A stretch of 64,000 bases of DNA, from assembly GCA_017959005.1 (NCBI GenBank), contig JAGDBO010000012.1, forward strand, positions 1 to 64,000, given 5' to 3'. Shown one piece after another: positions 1-11,564 of this stretch. A program made the position numbers and the translations under genes. Numbering within the stretch: position 1 is the stretch's first letter; each line of letters starts with the position of its first letter. The DNA is from Bacteroidales bacterium (lineage in GTDB: Bacteria; Bacteroidota; Bacteroidia; Bacteroidales; UBA932). The notes beneath the pieces were generated by a model. The model saw nothing but the letters and a program-made list of their open reading frames with translations. It was not told where the DNA came from and did not search any database.

Positions 1-98
<98 letters not shown>

Positions 99-99
99 C

Positions 100-138
100 A
101 AAAAGCCTCATCAGTTACGACTGATGAGGCTTTTTTTG
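100..138. terminator. Bidirectional Rho-independent terminator (5S rRNA / trmD)
   Basis: A 15-base arm AAAAAGCCTCATCAG (100-114) pairs with CTGATGAGGCTTTTT (121-135) around a 6-base loop. T runs appear on both strands, so it can end the rRNA operon on the plus strand and trmD on the minus strand. Confidence 0.9.
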
Positions 139-155
139 TTGACGGCGGGCCGCAC

Positions 156-866
156 CTATTTCAATAGTTCCGGGCGGAGGGCTTTGGTTCTGGCGAGCGC
201 CTGGGCGTCTTGCCACTTAGAGATTTTATTGTGGTCTCCGCTAAGGAGGACGTCCGGTACCTTCCAGCCTTTGAAGTTTGCGGGACGGGTGTAGACAGGA
301 GGGGAGAGCAGGGAGTTCTGATAACTGTCAGTAAGGGCGGAGGTTTCATCCGTCAGCGCTCCAGGAATTAATCTTACAAGTGTATCTGTTATTGCAGCGG
401 CTGCAATCTCTCCTCCGCTTAAGACATAGTTGCCTATGGATATCTCTTTGGTTATCAGATGCTCACGTATGCGGTGATCTATCCCTTTATAGTGGCCGCA
501 AAGGAGAATGAGGTTCTTTTTAAGGGAGAGAGAGTTGGCCATAGGCTGGTCAAACTGTTCTCCATCTGGAGAAAGGAAGATGACCTCATCATATTTGCGC
601 TGCTTTGTGAGGGCTGTAATTGCCTTGTAGATAGGCTCTACCATTAATACCATGCCGGCATTTCCGCCATAGCAGTAATCGTCAATCTTGCGGTATTTAC
701 CTGTAGCATAGTCTCTTATATCGTGAACTTCAATGTATACCAAGCCTTTGTCTCTGGCTCGCTTTACAATGGAGTGATTGAGCGGACTTTCCAGCAGTTG
801 GGGTACTCCGCTTATGATGTCTATTCTGAGAGAGCCTCTCTTTCTGATGTATTTGCCTTTTGCCAT
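156..866 (-). CDS. trmD: tRNA (guanine37-N1)-methyltransferase TrmD
   Basis: SAM-dependent methyltransferase that makes m1G37 in tRNAs reading CNN codons, which prevents +1 frameshifting; cytosolic. The 236-aa product has the TrmD trefoil-knot signatures: [11 protein letters not shown] at 62-72, CGHYKGID at 123-130 and [11 protein letters not shown] at 143-153. Gly is usual where YGGN has Asn, a small deviation. The conserved family start (RIDII) begins near residue 14, so there is a 12-residue N-terminal extension. No ATG, GTG or TTG lies between Met1 and the conserved core, so the 866 start is forced. A -7 box TATCTTTG (872-879) sits only 5 nt before the ATG, suggesting a leaderless or nearly leaderless mRNA. 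It is monocistronic and convergent with the rRNA operon. Confidence 0.95.
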   Translation of the reverse strand: MAKGKYIRKRGSLRIDIISGVPQLLESPLNHSIVKRARDKGLVYIEVHDIRDYATGKYRKIDDYCYGGNAGMVLMVEPIYKAITALTKQRKYDEVIFLSPDGEQFDQPMANSLSLKKNLILLCGHYKGIDHRIREHLITKEISIGNYVLSGGEIAAAAITDTLVRLIPGALTDETSALTDSYQNSLLSPPVYTRPANFKGWKVPDVLLSGDHNKISKWQDAQALARTKALRPELLK

Positions 867-871
867 ATAGG

Positions 872-879
872 CAAAGATA
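872..879 (-). promoter_or_regulatory. -7 box (TATCTTTG) for trmD
   Basis: Matches the Bacteroidetes TAnnTTTG consensus on the minus strand, 5 nt upstream of the trmD ATG. No good TTTG -33 element is seen 19-21 nt further upstream. Confidence 0.5.
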
Positions 880-913
880 ACGCTTTTGTGGCACTATCTA
901 TCGCTTTTTTAGT

Positions 914-921
914 TATATTTG
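914..921 (+). promoter_or_regulatory. -7 box (TATATTTG) for the DUF349-yidC operon
   Basis: Perfect TAnnTTTG match 39 nt before the ATG at 961, divergent from the trmD promoter. The -33 region is not clear. Confidence 0.55.
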
Positions 922-960
922 CCTCCACGCAATTTTTAAGTACTTATTAATACAATTCTA

Positions 961-2793
961 ATGGAAGAAAAGACTACCGCTTTAAATGCGATTGCTGAGC
1001 AGGCTGAACCACAGGCAGATGTGCAGGAACAGGTTGAAACAGCTCAGAATGAGGAGCAAGCGCAGGAGATTCTAGATGAAAAGACAGATTTGTCTGAAAA
1101 ATCTCTAAATGAGATACTCTCGTTATTTGAACAGATGATTGAGAAGGGAGACCAGCAGGCTCTCTACAAGTATGCAGAGCCTATCAAGGCAGCATTCTAC
1201 AAAGTGCTCAGGAGGGAGAAGATAGCTTCAGGTGCTTTTGTAGAGCCGGGACAGCCTGAAAATCAGAACAATCCTTTTTCGGAGGTTGAGAAGGCATTTA
1301 AGGATTTGTACGCTCGCTACAAACAATCCCGTTCAAGTTTCAATCAGGAGATGCAGACAAAGAAGGAGGAGAATCTTACCCAGAAGCTGGCCATTATTGA
1401 GGCTATAAACAAACTTTTGGAAAAGGCGGAGGATATGAATCATACGCTCCCTTCATTCAGAGAGTTACAGGCTAAATGGAAATCTATCGGGAGTGTGCCG
1501 CAAGAGAAGGCAAAGGAGGTTTGGGAGCAGTACAACCACACAATGGAAAAGTTCTATGACTTCCTCAAGATAAACAAAGACTTTAGAGATCTGGACTTTA
1601 AGAAGAACCTGGAGGCTAAGACCGAACTCTGTTTGAAGGCGGAAAAACTGGTGGAGGATAAGGATGCGATTAAGGCCTTCAACGAGCTTCAGAAACTTCA
1701 TGAGGAGTGGAAGGAACTGGGTCCTGTTTCAAAGGAGAAGAGAGAGGAGATCTGGTTGAGATTCAGAGAGGCTACATCAAAAATTAATAAGAAACATCAG
1801 GAGTATTTCTCAAATCTAAAGGAGGAGCAGAAGAGTAATCTTAAGGCTAAGAATGAGCTTTGCACTCTTGCAGAGGAGATCATTTCTTCAATTGAAAAGA
1901 TTGAGCCAAATCAGTGGAACCCTCTGACTAAGAAGATGGAAGAGCTTCAGCAAAAGTGGAAGAGCATTGGTTTTGCATCCAAGAAGGACAATCAGAAAAT
2001 ATATGACAGATTCCGCGCAGCATGTGATAAGTTCTACCAGGCAAAACGTCAGTTCTACTCAAACTTTAAGGATGTAATGCAGGAGAATCTCCGCCGTAAA
2101 GAGGAACTTTGCGAGCAGGCTGAGAAGATTAAAGACAGCCAGGAGTGGAAGAAGGCTACAGACCAACTCATTAATCTTCAGAACGTTTGGAAGACCATTG
2201 GCCCTGTTGCAAGAAAACAGTCAGACGAGGTTTGGAAGAGATTCCGCGCAGCATGTGACGAGTTCTTCACAAATAAGGCTAAACACTTTGGCAGCGAGGG
2301 TGAGAAGTTTGAGGAGAACCTTAAGGCTAAAAAGGCTCTTATTGAGGATATTGAGAACTACCAAAGCCAGGGAGAAGAGTCTGATAAGGCTGCTCTGGAT
2401 GAGTTCCTCAACAGATGGAATTCAATTGGCTATGTTCCGTTCAAGGAGAAAGAGTCTATGCAGAAGGCTTTAGATACCGCTCTGAATAAGCACTTTGAGG
2501 CAATTAGAGACTTGGATGCCGAGAAGAAACTGGGTCGCATCCGCCGTCTTATCACAGATGCAAAGACCTCCGGAAAGGGTGACCGCGGAATAAGAGTTGA
2601 GAGAGAGAAACTCCTTAACAAGTTCCATAAACTGGAAACGGATATTGCTACCCTTGAGAATAATATGGGCTTCTTTGCTAAGTCTAAGAATGCAGATAAG
2701 CTTATTGAGGAGATTAAGCAGAAGATTGAGGCTGGACGCCAGGAGCTTAAGTCTCTGGAGCAGAAGATTAAAATGATAGACAAAGAGTTTTAG
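961..2793 (+). CDS. DUF349 repeat protein
   Basis: The 610-aa highly charged, mostly helical protein has an acidic Glu/Gln-rich N-terminus (first ~45 residues). About five DUF349 repeats follow, each with a W(K)xIGxV-like core: KWKSIGSVP, EWKELGPVS, KWKSIGFAS, VWKTIGPVA and RWNSIGYVP, spaced about 70 residues apart. The C-terminus is a predicted coiled coil. There is no signal peptide or membrane segment, so it should be cytosolic. The family is widespread in Bacteroidetes and its molecular role is not firmly known. It stands 2 bp upstream of yidC and is probably cotranscribed with yidC and the YggS homologue from the box at 914. Confidence 0.9.
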   Translation: MEEKTTALNAIAEQAEPQADVQEQVETAQNEEQAQEILDEKTDLSEKSLNEILSLFEQMIEKGDQQALYKYAEPIKAAFYKVLRREKIASGAFVEPGQPENQNNPFSEVEKAFKDLYARYKQSRSSFNQEMQTKKEENLTQKLAIIEAINKLLEKAEDMNHTLPSFRELQAKWKSIGSVPQEKAKEVWEQYNHTMEKFYDFLKINKDFRDLDFKKNLEAKTELCLKAEKLVEDKDAIKAFNELQKLHEEWKELGPVSKEKREEIWLRFREATSKINKKHQEYFSNLKEEQKSNLKAKNELCTLAEEIISSIEKIEPNQWNPLTKKMEELQQKWKSIGFASKKDNQKIYDRFRAACDKFYQAKRQFYSNFKDVMQENLRRKEELCEQAEKIKDSQEWKKATDQLINLQNVWKTIGPVARKQSDEVWKRFRAACDEFFTNKAKHFGSEGEKFEENLKAKKALIEDIENYQSQGEESDKAALDEFLNRWNSIGYVPFKEKESMQKALDTALNKHFEAIRDLDAEKKLGRIRRLITDAKTSGKGDRGIRVEREKLLNKFHKLETDIATLENNMGFFAKSKNADKLIEEIKQKIEAGRQELKSLEQKIKMIDKEF

Positions 2794-2795
2794 AG

Positions 2796-4712
2796 ATGCA
2801 GAAAAATACGGTCTTGGGATTCGTCCTTATTGGATTGATTCTCATAGGTTTCAGTTGGTATAACTCATACAATTTCAAGAAACAGGCAAGAGAGGCTTTT
2901 CTTAAGGATTCTCTTGCAAGAGTTGAGGCCCTTACAAATCCCAGAATAGCAGACTCTTTAAGAGTTGCAGATTCTATCAGAAACGTACGTTTGGGTATTG
3001 TTGAAGATAAGCAGATACCTGCAGATACCGCTATGGTAACCCCTGCTGCAGAGGAGATTATAGCAGGTCCAACCTACACTGATTCTCTTCTGGAAAAGTC
3101 TCAAAACCTTCCTGAAGAGTTCTATGTTCTTGAAAACAATAAACTTAAGATAGAGTTTACTACAAAGGGAGCTCAGATAAGAAGCGCTCTGGTAAAGGAT
3201 TATTTCACTTATGACAGCGCCGCCCTCTATCTGGTAAAGGAGAACTACTCCAAGATGGCTCTCTCCTTCTTTACAAATCAGAAAATAAGCACATCTGCAT
3301 TTGCATTCAACGTTGAGTCTCAGACGGACAGTTCAGTTACTTTCCGCCTGCCGTTCTCAGACGGCTCATCTGTAGACTTTATCTACAAGCTGCCTGCAGA
3401 CTCCTACATGCTTGATTTCAACATTGTGACAAACGGTTTGGCTGCAAAGCTTGCTAACAACGCAACCCGTTTTGACTTGGATTGGGCTTTGAGGATTTCC
3501 AGATTTGAGAAGGGATTTGACAACGAGAAGAATTACTCTACGGTAAACTACAAATACCCGGAAGATAAGTCCGTTGAGGATTTGGGAATGCGTAAGGGCG
3601 AGAGCGAGAAGAAGATAACTACCCGTCTCTCCTGGTTTGCTTTCCACCAGCAGTTCTTCTCCGCAATACTCAAGTCTGATGACAACTTCACCAGCGGTTC
3701 ACTTGCATATAAGTTCCTTGAGCCTGATAATGAGGAGAAAGCACTCTTTGACTGCGCTGCAAACATGCAGATGGATTACGGTAGGGGCGAGGATGTAAAC
3801 ATACCTCTCCACTTCTATTTTGGTCCTAACCTCTATAAGGAACTCAAGAGCTATGACAGTGGTTTTGAGAAGATTATCCCGATGGGTAAGCACATCATAG
3901 GCTGGATTAACCGTGTGATAATCATCAACACCTTTGACTTCTTGCGCCGCTTTATCTCCAACTACGGTATTATCATTCTGATAATGACCATACTGCTTAA
4001 GTTGGTGCTCACTCCTCTTACATTCAAGTCTTATCTCTCTTCTGCAAAGATGAGGGTATTGAAGCCTGAGATTGAGAAGATTAACAAGAAGTATCCTCGC
4101 AAGGAGGATGCTATGAAGAAGCAGCAGGAGACAATGGCTCTCTACCACAAGACGGGTGTGAATATGATGGGAGGCTGTCTGCCTATGTTGCTGCAGATTC
4201 CTATCCTCTTTGCAATGTTCCGCTTCTTCCCTGTATCCTTTGAGTTGCGTCAGCATCCGTTCCTTTGGGCTCAGGATCTCAGCGGATATGACTCCATTTT
4301 GGATTTGAACTTCAACATTCCTATGTACGGTAACCACGTCAGTCTCTTTGCAATACTGATGGCCGTCTCTATGTACCTCTATTCCAGGATGAATATAAAC
4401 CAGATGCCGGATACCGGTCAGATGGCGGGTATGAAGGGAATGCAGCTCTACTTTATGCCAATCTTCATGCTGGTGCTCTGTAACAACTTCTCTGCAGGTT
4501 TGAGTTACTACTATATGCTCTCCAACTTTATCTCGATAGGTCAGAACTGGGCAATTCGCAAGTACTTTGTTGATGAAGAGAAACTCTATCAGCAGCTTAA
4601 GTCAAAAGCCGAATCTGCTAAGCCTAAGAAGAAATCAAAGTGGAGAGAGAGAATGGATCAGATGATTAAGGAGCAGGAGAGATTACAACGTGAAAGACAA
4701 AGTAAAAGATAA
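2796..4712 (+). CDS. yidC: Membrane protein insertase YidC
   Basis: Inserts and folds inner-membrane proteins, alone or with SecYEG. The 638-aa product has the Gram-negative layout: one N-terminal membrane segment (about 5-22), a large periplasmic beta-supersandwich domain (about 110-355), then the conserved 60KD_IMP core. The core starts near 385 (NYGIIILIMTILLKLVLTPL) and is followed by further membrane segments and a Lys/Arg-rich cytosolic tail (about 600-638). The motif MMGGCLPMLLQIPI is typical. It starts 2 bp after the DUF349 gene, and its stop overlaps the next start (TAATG), implying translational coupling. Confidence 0.97.
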   Translation: MQKNTVLGFVLIGLILIGFSWYNSYNFKKQAREAFLKDSLARVEALTNPRIADSLRVADSIRNVRLGIVEDKQIPADTAMVTPAAEEIIAGPTYTDSLLEKSQNLPEEFYVLENNKLKIEFTTKGAQIRSALVKDYFTYDSAALYLVKENYSKMALSFFTNQKISTSAFAFNVESQTDSSVTFRLPFSDGSSVDFIYKLPADSYMLDFNIVTNGLAAKLANNATRFDLDWALRISRFEKGFDNEKNYSTVNYKYPEDKSVEDLGMRKGESEKKITTRLSWFAFHQQFFSAILKSDDNFTSGSLAYKFLEPDNEEKALFDCAANMQMDYGRGEDVNIPLHFYFGPNLYKELKSYDSGFEKIIPMGKHIIGWINRVIIINTFDFLRRFISNYGIIILIMTILLKLVLTPLTFKSYLSSAKMRVLKPEIEKINKKYPRKEDAMKKQQETMALYHKTGVNMMGGCLPMLLQIPILFAMFRFFPVSFELRQHPFLWAQDLSGYDSILDLNFNIPMYGNHVSLFAILMAVSMYLYSRMNINQMPDTGQMAGMKGMQLYFMPIFMLVLCNNFSAGLSYYYMLSNFISIGQNWAIRKYFVDEEKLYQQLKSKAESAKPKKKSKWRERMDQMIKEQERLQRERQSKR

Positions 4713-5377
4713 TGGACATTAAAGAGAATATACATCAGATAAGGAAGGAACTCCCTTCAGGCGTGAGACTTGCAGCGGTATCAAAGTTCCAGAGCAACGA
4801 GAAGATAATGGAGGCGTACGAGGCCGGCCAGAGAATATTTGCAGAGAACCGTCCGCAGGAGTTTGAGCAGAAAGTAAAATCTCTTCCGGAGGATATTCAG
4901 TGGCATTTTGTAGGCCATCTTCAGAGCAACAAGATAAAGATGGTAGCTCCGTATGCTGCTCTTATTCACTCGGTTGACACGGAGAAACTTCTTTATGAAC
5001 TTGAAGATTATGCAGGAAAGAATTCCCTTCATCTGAAGGTTCTTTTGGAGATGTTCATTGCAAAGGAGGAGACCAAGCAGGGGTTTTCATTCAAGGAGGT
5101 TGAGGAACTTCTGGAGAGACTCAGAGTTAATCCTCTTAAGAACGTAACCATCTGCGGATTAATGGGTATGGCAACTCTTACTGATGATACCGTGGAGATT
5201 ACAAAGGAGTTTGCACTCCTTTACAGTTTCTTTGCAAGGATGAAACAGCGTCATCTTCAGATGACTGAGTTTAAGGAACTCTCAATGGGAATGAGTGAAG
5301 ACTACAAGATTGCAATCCTCCAGGGCAGCACCATTATCCGTCTGGGTTCCAAGATATTCGGACCTAGAGAGTATTAA
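4712..5377 (+). CDS. YggS/PROSC-family PLP homeostasis protein
   Basis: Pyridoxal-phosphate-binding protein of the YggS/YlmE (alanine-racemase N-domain-like) family, 221 aa. The PLP lysine is expected at K25 in AAVSK. The conserved HFVGHLQSNK is near residue 70, and the phosphate-binding ELSMGMSEDYKIAI and STIIRLGSKIFG stretches are near the C-terminus. It is a single TIM barrel with no catalytic second domain, fitting a role in PLP and amino-acid homeostasis rather than racemisation. Its start codon overlaps the yidC stop. Its end overlaps dapF tail to tail, the two stop codons sharing TTAA at 5374-5377. Confidence 0.92.
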   Translation: MDIKENIHQIRKELPSGVRLAAVSKFQSNEKIMEAYEAGQRIFAENRPQEFEQKVKSLPEDIQWHFVGHLQSNKIKMVAPYAALIHSVDTEKLLYELEDYAGKNSLHLKVLLEMFIAKEETKQGFSFKEVEELLERLRVNPLKNVTICGLMGMATLTDDTVEITKEFALLYSFFARMKQRHLQMTEFKELSMGMSEDYKIAILQGSTIIRLGSKIFGPREY

Positions 5378-6171
5378 ATCTCTACGTCACATTCAAAGAC
5401 AAGAGTTGCCGGACCGGTAAGGTAAACCTCCGTAAACTCCTTCTTATCAGAAACAACGGCCTCAACGCTGAGATTTCCACCTCTGGCTTTGAGGTCGTAT
5501 TTTATTCTCTTTCCCTTAAGGAAAGCTGGCTTTACTCCTGCAATGCAGGCCACAATGGCTGAGGCTGTTGCACCGGTTCCGCAGGCGAATGTCTCAGCCT
5601 CTACGCCTCTCTCGTAGGTGCGGATTTTCAGATGATTATCTTCCACCTCTGTAAAGTTGACGTTAGTTCCCCCCTCAAAGTAATATCTCCAATATTTACC
5701 CTTGGTATCTACCGGGTAGTTATCCAAATCCTTTACAAACTCCACATAGTGAGGAGAGCCTGTATCCAAAAAGTAGGACTTTCTTCCAATCTTTTTACAC
5801 TCAGAAACGTCTCTCATCTTGAGTTTTACAATGCGTGCGTTATCTTTTCTCTTCAAAACTTCTGCACGATGGTAACCGTCTATTGCCTCAAACTCAAACT
5901 TTTTAATCCCCATCATATCTGCAAAGGCAACTATACAGCGTCCTCCGTTTCCGCACATTGAACCCTCCTTTCCGTCTGCATTGAAGTAACGCATGGAAAA
6001 GTCATATTTCTTGCTGGAGCCCAGCAGCATAAGTCCGTCTGAACCAATGCCGAAGCGGCGGTCACAAAGACGGTTGATCTGCCTGGTTGTAAGTCTCAGT
6101 TTTCCTTTGCGGTTATCCAGAACTACGAAGTCATTGCCCGCTCCCTGGAATTTGTAAATGTGGAGTTTCAT
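5374..6171 (-). CDS. dapF: Diaminopimelate epimerase DapF
   Basis: Interconverts LL- and meso-diaminopimelate for lysine and peptidoglycan synthesis. With the chosen start the product is 265 aa, beginning MKLHIYKFQGAGNDF, the usual family N-terminus. The two catalytic cysteines are visible: C73 in MCGNGGRC and C197 in ETFACGTGATA. An upstream in-frame ATG at 6195 would add 8 residues and overlap lpxB; the 6171 start leaves a 4-nt gap after the lpxB stop. It is the last gene of a surE-lpxB-dapF operon on the minus strand. Confidence 0.96.
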   Translation of the reverse strand: MKLHIYKFQGAGNDFVVLDNRKGKLRLTTRQINRLCDRRFGIGSDGLMLLGSSKKYDFSMRYFNADGKEGSMCGNGGRCIVAFADMMGIKKFEFEAIDGYHRAEVLKRKDNARIVKLKMRDVSECKKIGRKSYFLDTGSPHYVEFVKDLDNYPVDTKGKYWRYYFEGGTNVNFTEVEDNHLKIRTYERGVEAETFACGTGATASAIVACIAGVKPAFLKGKRIKYDLKARGGNLSVEAVVSDKKEFTEVYLTGPATLVFECDVEI

Positions 6172-6175
6172 ATCT

Positions 6176-7332
6176 CTATTTTGAAAGTTCATCAATCATT
6201 GCCTGAGCTACCGCTTCAGATGCGCCTCCCCCTCCCAGAAGGTTCCTTACCTCTGCATAATCTTTGAGCATCTTCTCTCTGTAAGGGGCGTCGTTTAAAA
6301 GTCTTTTAACCTCATCTGATATCATCTCAGGGTTGCATTCATGCTGGAGCAACTCCTTGAATATCAGCTTATCTGCAATGAGGTTGGCCAGGCTGATATA
6401 CTTCAGTTTAACCAGTGCTTTGGCAATTATGTAGGAGAGTTCGCTGGCGTTGTAGCAAACAACCTGAGGAACGCCTACAAGGGCCGCTTCCAGAGAGGCG
6501 GTACCGGAACTTATCATTGCCGCATCCGAGTGTTTCATAATGGAATAGGTCTCCCCGTAGATTATGCTCATGCAATCTTCACTAAAGCCGTTCTTGCGTA
6601 TAATCTCCCGGTAGAAAGAGAGTGGGGTAGACGGAGCTGCTGCAAAGAGGAACTTATAACCCGGGAAATACTTCATAGTCTTAAGCAGCACGGGGAGCAG
6701 ATAGGAGATTTCACTCTTTCTGCTGCCTGCAAGAAGTGCAAGGTATTTCTCGTCAGGGTTCAGAGAGGTTCCGTACTTGGAGTTCATACGGCTACAGAAA
6801 CTCTCTTTGTCCTCATTAATGTACGGGTACTGGTCTATGCTGTCCAACAGGGGGTTACCTTTGTAAACGGCATCTATCTGCCATCTGTTTTTGAAGTAAT
6901 CCACCTCAAACGGGAAGATGATAAAGAGTTTGTCTACATATTTTTTGAGCCTCTTTCCTCTGCTCTCCTTCCAGGCCCAGATTTTTGGAGCTATGTAGTA
7001 GAAGACTTTAAAGCCTTTCTTGTGAGCGAATTCCGCAATTCTGAAGTTGAAGCCCGGGTAATCTATCAATACAACCACATCCGGATTGTACTCCAAAATA
7101 TCTCTTTTACAGTCCTTTAGGTTGCTGAAGATTTTTCCCAGTTTGGTTACCACCTCCAGAAATCCGTTTACTGCGGTATCTTTATAGTGGTGGTAGAGTT
7201 CTCCGCCGGCCTGCTGCATCAAATCTCCGCCCCAGCATCTGATCTGACAATCCGGGTCTTTGGCTTTGAGTCCCTTAATGAGGTTTGATCCGTGCAAATC
7301 TCCGGAGGCCTCTCCAGCAATCATGTAGTACT

Positions 7333-7336
<4 letters not shown>
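6176..7336 (-). CDS. lpxB: Lipid-A-disaccharide synthase LpxB
   Basis: GT-B glycosyltransferase (GT19) that joins UDP-2,3-diacylglucosamine and lipid X into the lipid A disaccharide at the inner membrane. The 386-aa protein begins MKYYMIAGEASGDLHG, the LpxB signature. It keeps LLAGSRKSEI and the C-terminal donor-site region SGTASLEAALVGVPQVVCY. Length is normal for the family. It overlaps surE by 4 bp (ATGA) and is followed 4 nt later by dapF. It implies a lipid A-bearing outer membrane. Confidence 0.96.
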
Positions 7337-9207
<1,871 letters not shown>

Positions 9208-9227
9208 TTAACGCTTAGGCAAGATTG

Positions 9228-9256
9228 AAAGGAGGGCTTTACGGTCCTCCTTTTTG
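9228..9256 (+). terminator. Rho-independent terminator after gapA
   Basis: AAAGGAGG (9228-9235) pairs with CCTCCTTT (9246-9253) around a 10-base loop and is followed by a T run. Confidence 0.85.
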
Positions 9257-9293
9257 TTTATGGCATGCAAGAAGACAATTAGGCAGTTTTTCA

Positions 9294-9301
9294 TATATTT
9301 G
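9294..9301 (+). promoter_or_regulatory. -7 box (TATATTTG) for the HAMP/trkH operon
   Basis: TAnnTTTG match 22 nt before the ATG at 9324. It supports that start over an in-frame upstream one at 9225, which lies inside the gapA terminator. Confidence 0.5.
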
Positions 9302-9323
9302 CAGGGATTATACAGTTTTGTGT

Positions 9324-10106
9324 ATGCTGCTTAAAAGGAAAATATCTTTGGGCTTTGTCATTGTGGGATTCATTCTGTTGCTCTCAAGTTTGATTGCAGT
9401 GTTTGAATTCGTTACAATGAAACGCTCTATTGAGAAGCTGGTAAAGGATGACATAGCCGCCATTAACACTTCCAGATTGCTGATGGAGGTGACAGACGAG
9501 TTCAACTACGCTCTGCTGGAGACTATGGGTGATTCCTCCTATACGGATATGAGCCAATTCCCTAATATCAGGGAAGATGACCGCTTCATCAACTATGTGG
9601 ACAACATCAGAGACAATTTCACAACAGAGCGTGAGAGGCTGATGGCGGATTCCGTAAGGTACGCCTATGTGGCCTATGCAAATATATTGGAGGAGTCCAG
9701 AGATCTCTGGAACTTAGAGTATTATGAGAAGAGACAATGGTACTTCAAGCGTCTCTATCCGGTTTACACTCAGCTCCGCGGATATATAAAAGACTTGAAT
9801 TCAGCATCTCAGGATGCTCTGAAGGAGAATACGGAGGCACTCTCCGATGGGTTCTACAGAAGTCTGATGCCATGCGTTGTGGCTGTGGGTATAGGTATCA
9901 TATTGCTCTTCCTTTTCAACTACTTCTTAAACTACTACTTCTTCAATCCTATAGTGAAGATTAACAGAGGAATGAAGAATTACCGCACCAGCAGAAAGGT
10001 CTACGATTACTCATTCCCTACGGGAGATGAAATGGAGGACCTTAATGAAAATGTTAAGGATCTATTAAGGGAGCACAAGCATCTTACAAAAGAAAAGATT
10101 CAGTAG
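9324..10106 (+). CDS. Two-TM HAMP-like membrane protein without an output domain
   Basis: The 260-aa protein has a membrane segment at about 9-28 (SLGFVIVGFILLLSSLIAVF), a helical periplasmic domain of about 140 residues resembling four-helix-bundle sensors, and a second membrane segment near 175-198. A HAMP-like linker follows (FFNPIVKINRGMKNY ... TGDEMEDLNENVKDL), and the protein then simply stops. No histidine kinase, cyclase or methyl-accepting domain follows. It sits 3 bp before trkH, so it may sense a signal for, or stabilise, the potassium transporter; this is inference. It could also be a truncated sensor kinase. The start is set by the promoter box at 9294. Confidence 0.75.
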   Translation: MLLKRKISLGFVIVGFILLLSSLIAVFEFVTMKRSIEKLVKDDIAAINTSRLLMEVTDEFNYALLETMGDSSYTDMSQFPNIREDDRFINYVDNIRDNFTTERERLMADSVRYAYVAYANILEESRDLWNLEYYEKRQWYFKRLYPVYTQLRGYIKDLNSASQDALKENTEALSDGFYRSLMPCVVAVGIGIILLFLFNYFLNYYFFNPIVKINRGMKNYRTSRKVYDYSFPTGDEMEDLNENVKDLLREHKHLTKEKIQ

Positions 10107-10109
10107 CCT

Positions 10110-11564
10110 ATGACAATGAATATCAACTATATCTCCAGAAACGTGGGTCTGGCGTTGGTATTCAATGCCGCATTCATGTTTTTGAGTGTGTTGGTTTCCC
10201 TCATTTACGGAAGGGACAGCTCTTTCTCACCACTTCTCTTAAGTGGCGTAATTACCTTGGCTGTAGGGTGCTTCCCACTTCTGTTCGTAAGAAGAGGAGG
10301 ACAGGTTACGGCAAAAGAGGGGTTCTTTACCATTGTATGCACCTGGTTTCTGGTATGTATATTCGGAGCCTTCCCGTATGTTCTCTGGGGCGAAAACTTC
10401 AGTGTGATAAACGCCTGGTTTGAGAGTGTAAGCGGCTATACCACAACCGGTTCTACAATATTGGACGATATAGAGGCACTCCCTAAGGGACTGTTGTTCT
10501 GGAGAACTTCCACCCACTATATAGGAGGTTTGGGAGTTGTGGTATTTATGATTCTGATACTGCCAAACTCCAGAGGAACGTTCGGGCTGCGCCTGTCAAC
10601 TTTGGAGATGGGTACTCTCTCTAAGGAGAATTACAGATTCAAGGTTACAGAGACTGCAAAGATTATCCTCGGTATCTACGTGGGAATAACCATTTTACAG
10701 ACCATTTGTCTTACAATTGCAGGAGTCAATTTCTTTGACGCTCTGAACCATTCAATGTCTATTGCGGCAACTGGAGGATTCAGTACAAAGAACGCTTCTG
10801 CCGCAGCCTTCAACTCTCCTACGGTTGAGATAATTATGATGGTCTTTATGTACATAGCCGGCCTGCACTTTGGTCTTATACATCTGGCTCTGTTCAATAA
10901 GACTTTTAAACTTTTCAGAGATCCGGTAATTAAGTACTACTCCATAATTCTTTTGTGCGCTATTGTATTCACTACAATCAATCTGGTGTCACAAGGAACT
11001 GAGCATAACGTATTTACGGCACTGAGGCACGCCTCGTTTATGAACCTGTCCGCAGCAAGTACAACGGGATTTGCAAATGCGGAGAGCCAGCACTGGCCGG
11101 TATTTTCACTGCTGCTGCTCTTCTTCCTGGCCTTTCAGGGAGCCTGCAGCGGATCCACAACCGGAGGTGCCAAGAGTGACCGTATGTGTATGATATTCAG
11201 TACGCTAAGATCACGCATCAAGAGACAGCTCAATATGAACGCCATAGTGAGACCTAGAATGGGCAACAGAATAATTTCTCAGGAAGAGACCGGAGAGGCT
11301 ACTCTCTTCATTGTCTTCTTCATCCTTCTGATGTTCATTGGCTCTGTATGTCTGGCGCTAACCGGACTGGATTTGCAGACCGCTCTCACCACCTCTCTGG
11401 CATCAGTTGCCAATACCGGTCTGACCTTTGGAAGTATCAGCTCTTTTGGAAGTTACAATGATTTCCCGATAGTCAGCAAACTTATCTTTACAATTGAGAT
11501 GTTCCTTGGCCGTCTGGAGATTTATCCGGTCATTGCATTTCTTGTAATCAGAAAGTGGAAGTAA
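10110..11564 (+). CDS. trkH: Trk-type potassium uptake protein TrkH
   Basis: K+ channel-like subunit of the Trk/Ktr superfamily, 484 aa with about ten hydrophobic segments and four P-loop-like repeats. Selectivity-filter stretches are visible: SGYTTTGSTIL, AATGGFSTK, SAASTTGFANA and ANTGLTFG. The stretch CSGSTTGGAKSDR is typical of TrkH. No TrkA/RCK partner is encoded in the window. The gene lies between the HAMP-like protein (3-bp gap) and the helicase (TAATG overlap). Confidence 0.94.
   Translation: MTMNINYISRNVGLALVFNAAFMFLSVLVSLIYGRDSSFSPLLLSGVITLAVGCFPLLFVRRGGQVTAKEGFFTIVCTWFLVCIFGAFPYVLWGENFSVINAWFESVSGYTTTGSTILDDIEALPKGLLFWRTSTHYIGGLGVVVFMILILPNSRGTFGLRLSTLEMGTLSKENYRFKVTETAKIILGIYVGITILQTICLTIAGVNFFDALNHSMSIAATGGFSTKNASAAAFNSPTVEIIMMVFMYIAGLHFGLIHLALFNKTFKLFRDPVIKYYSIILLCAIVFTTINLVSQGTEHNVFTALRHASFMNLSAASTTGFANAESQHWPVFSLLLLFFLAFQGACSGSTTGGAKSDRMCMIFSTLRSRIKRQLNMNAIVRPRMGNRIISQEETGEATLFIVFFILLMFIGSVCLALTGLDLQTALTTSLASVANTGLTFGSISSFGSYNDFPIVSKLIFTIEMFLGRLEIYPVIAFLVIRKWK

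Noticed and set aside
9225-9323. Longer start for the HAMP-like protein
   Set aside because: It would begin inside the gapA terminator and before the promoter box, and the added residues do not look like a membrane-protein N-terminus.
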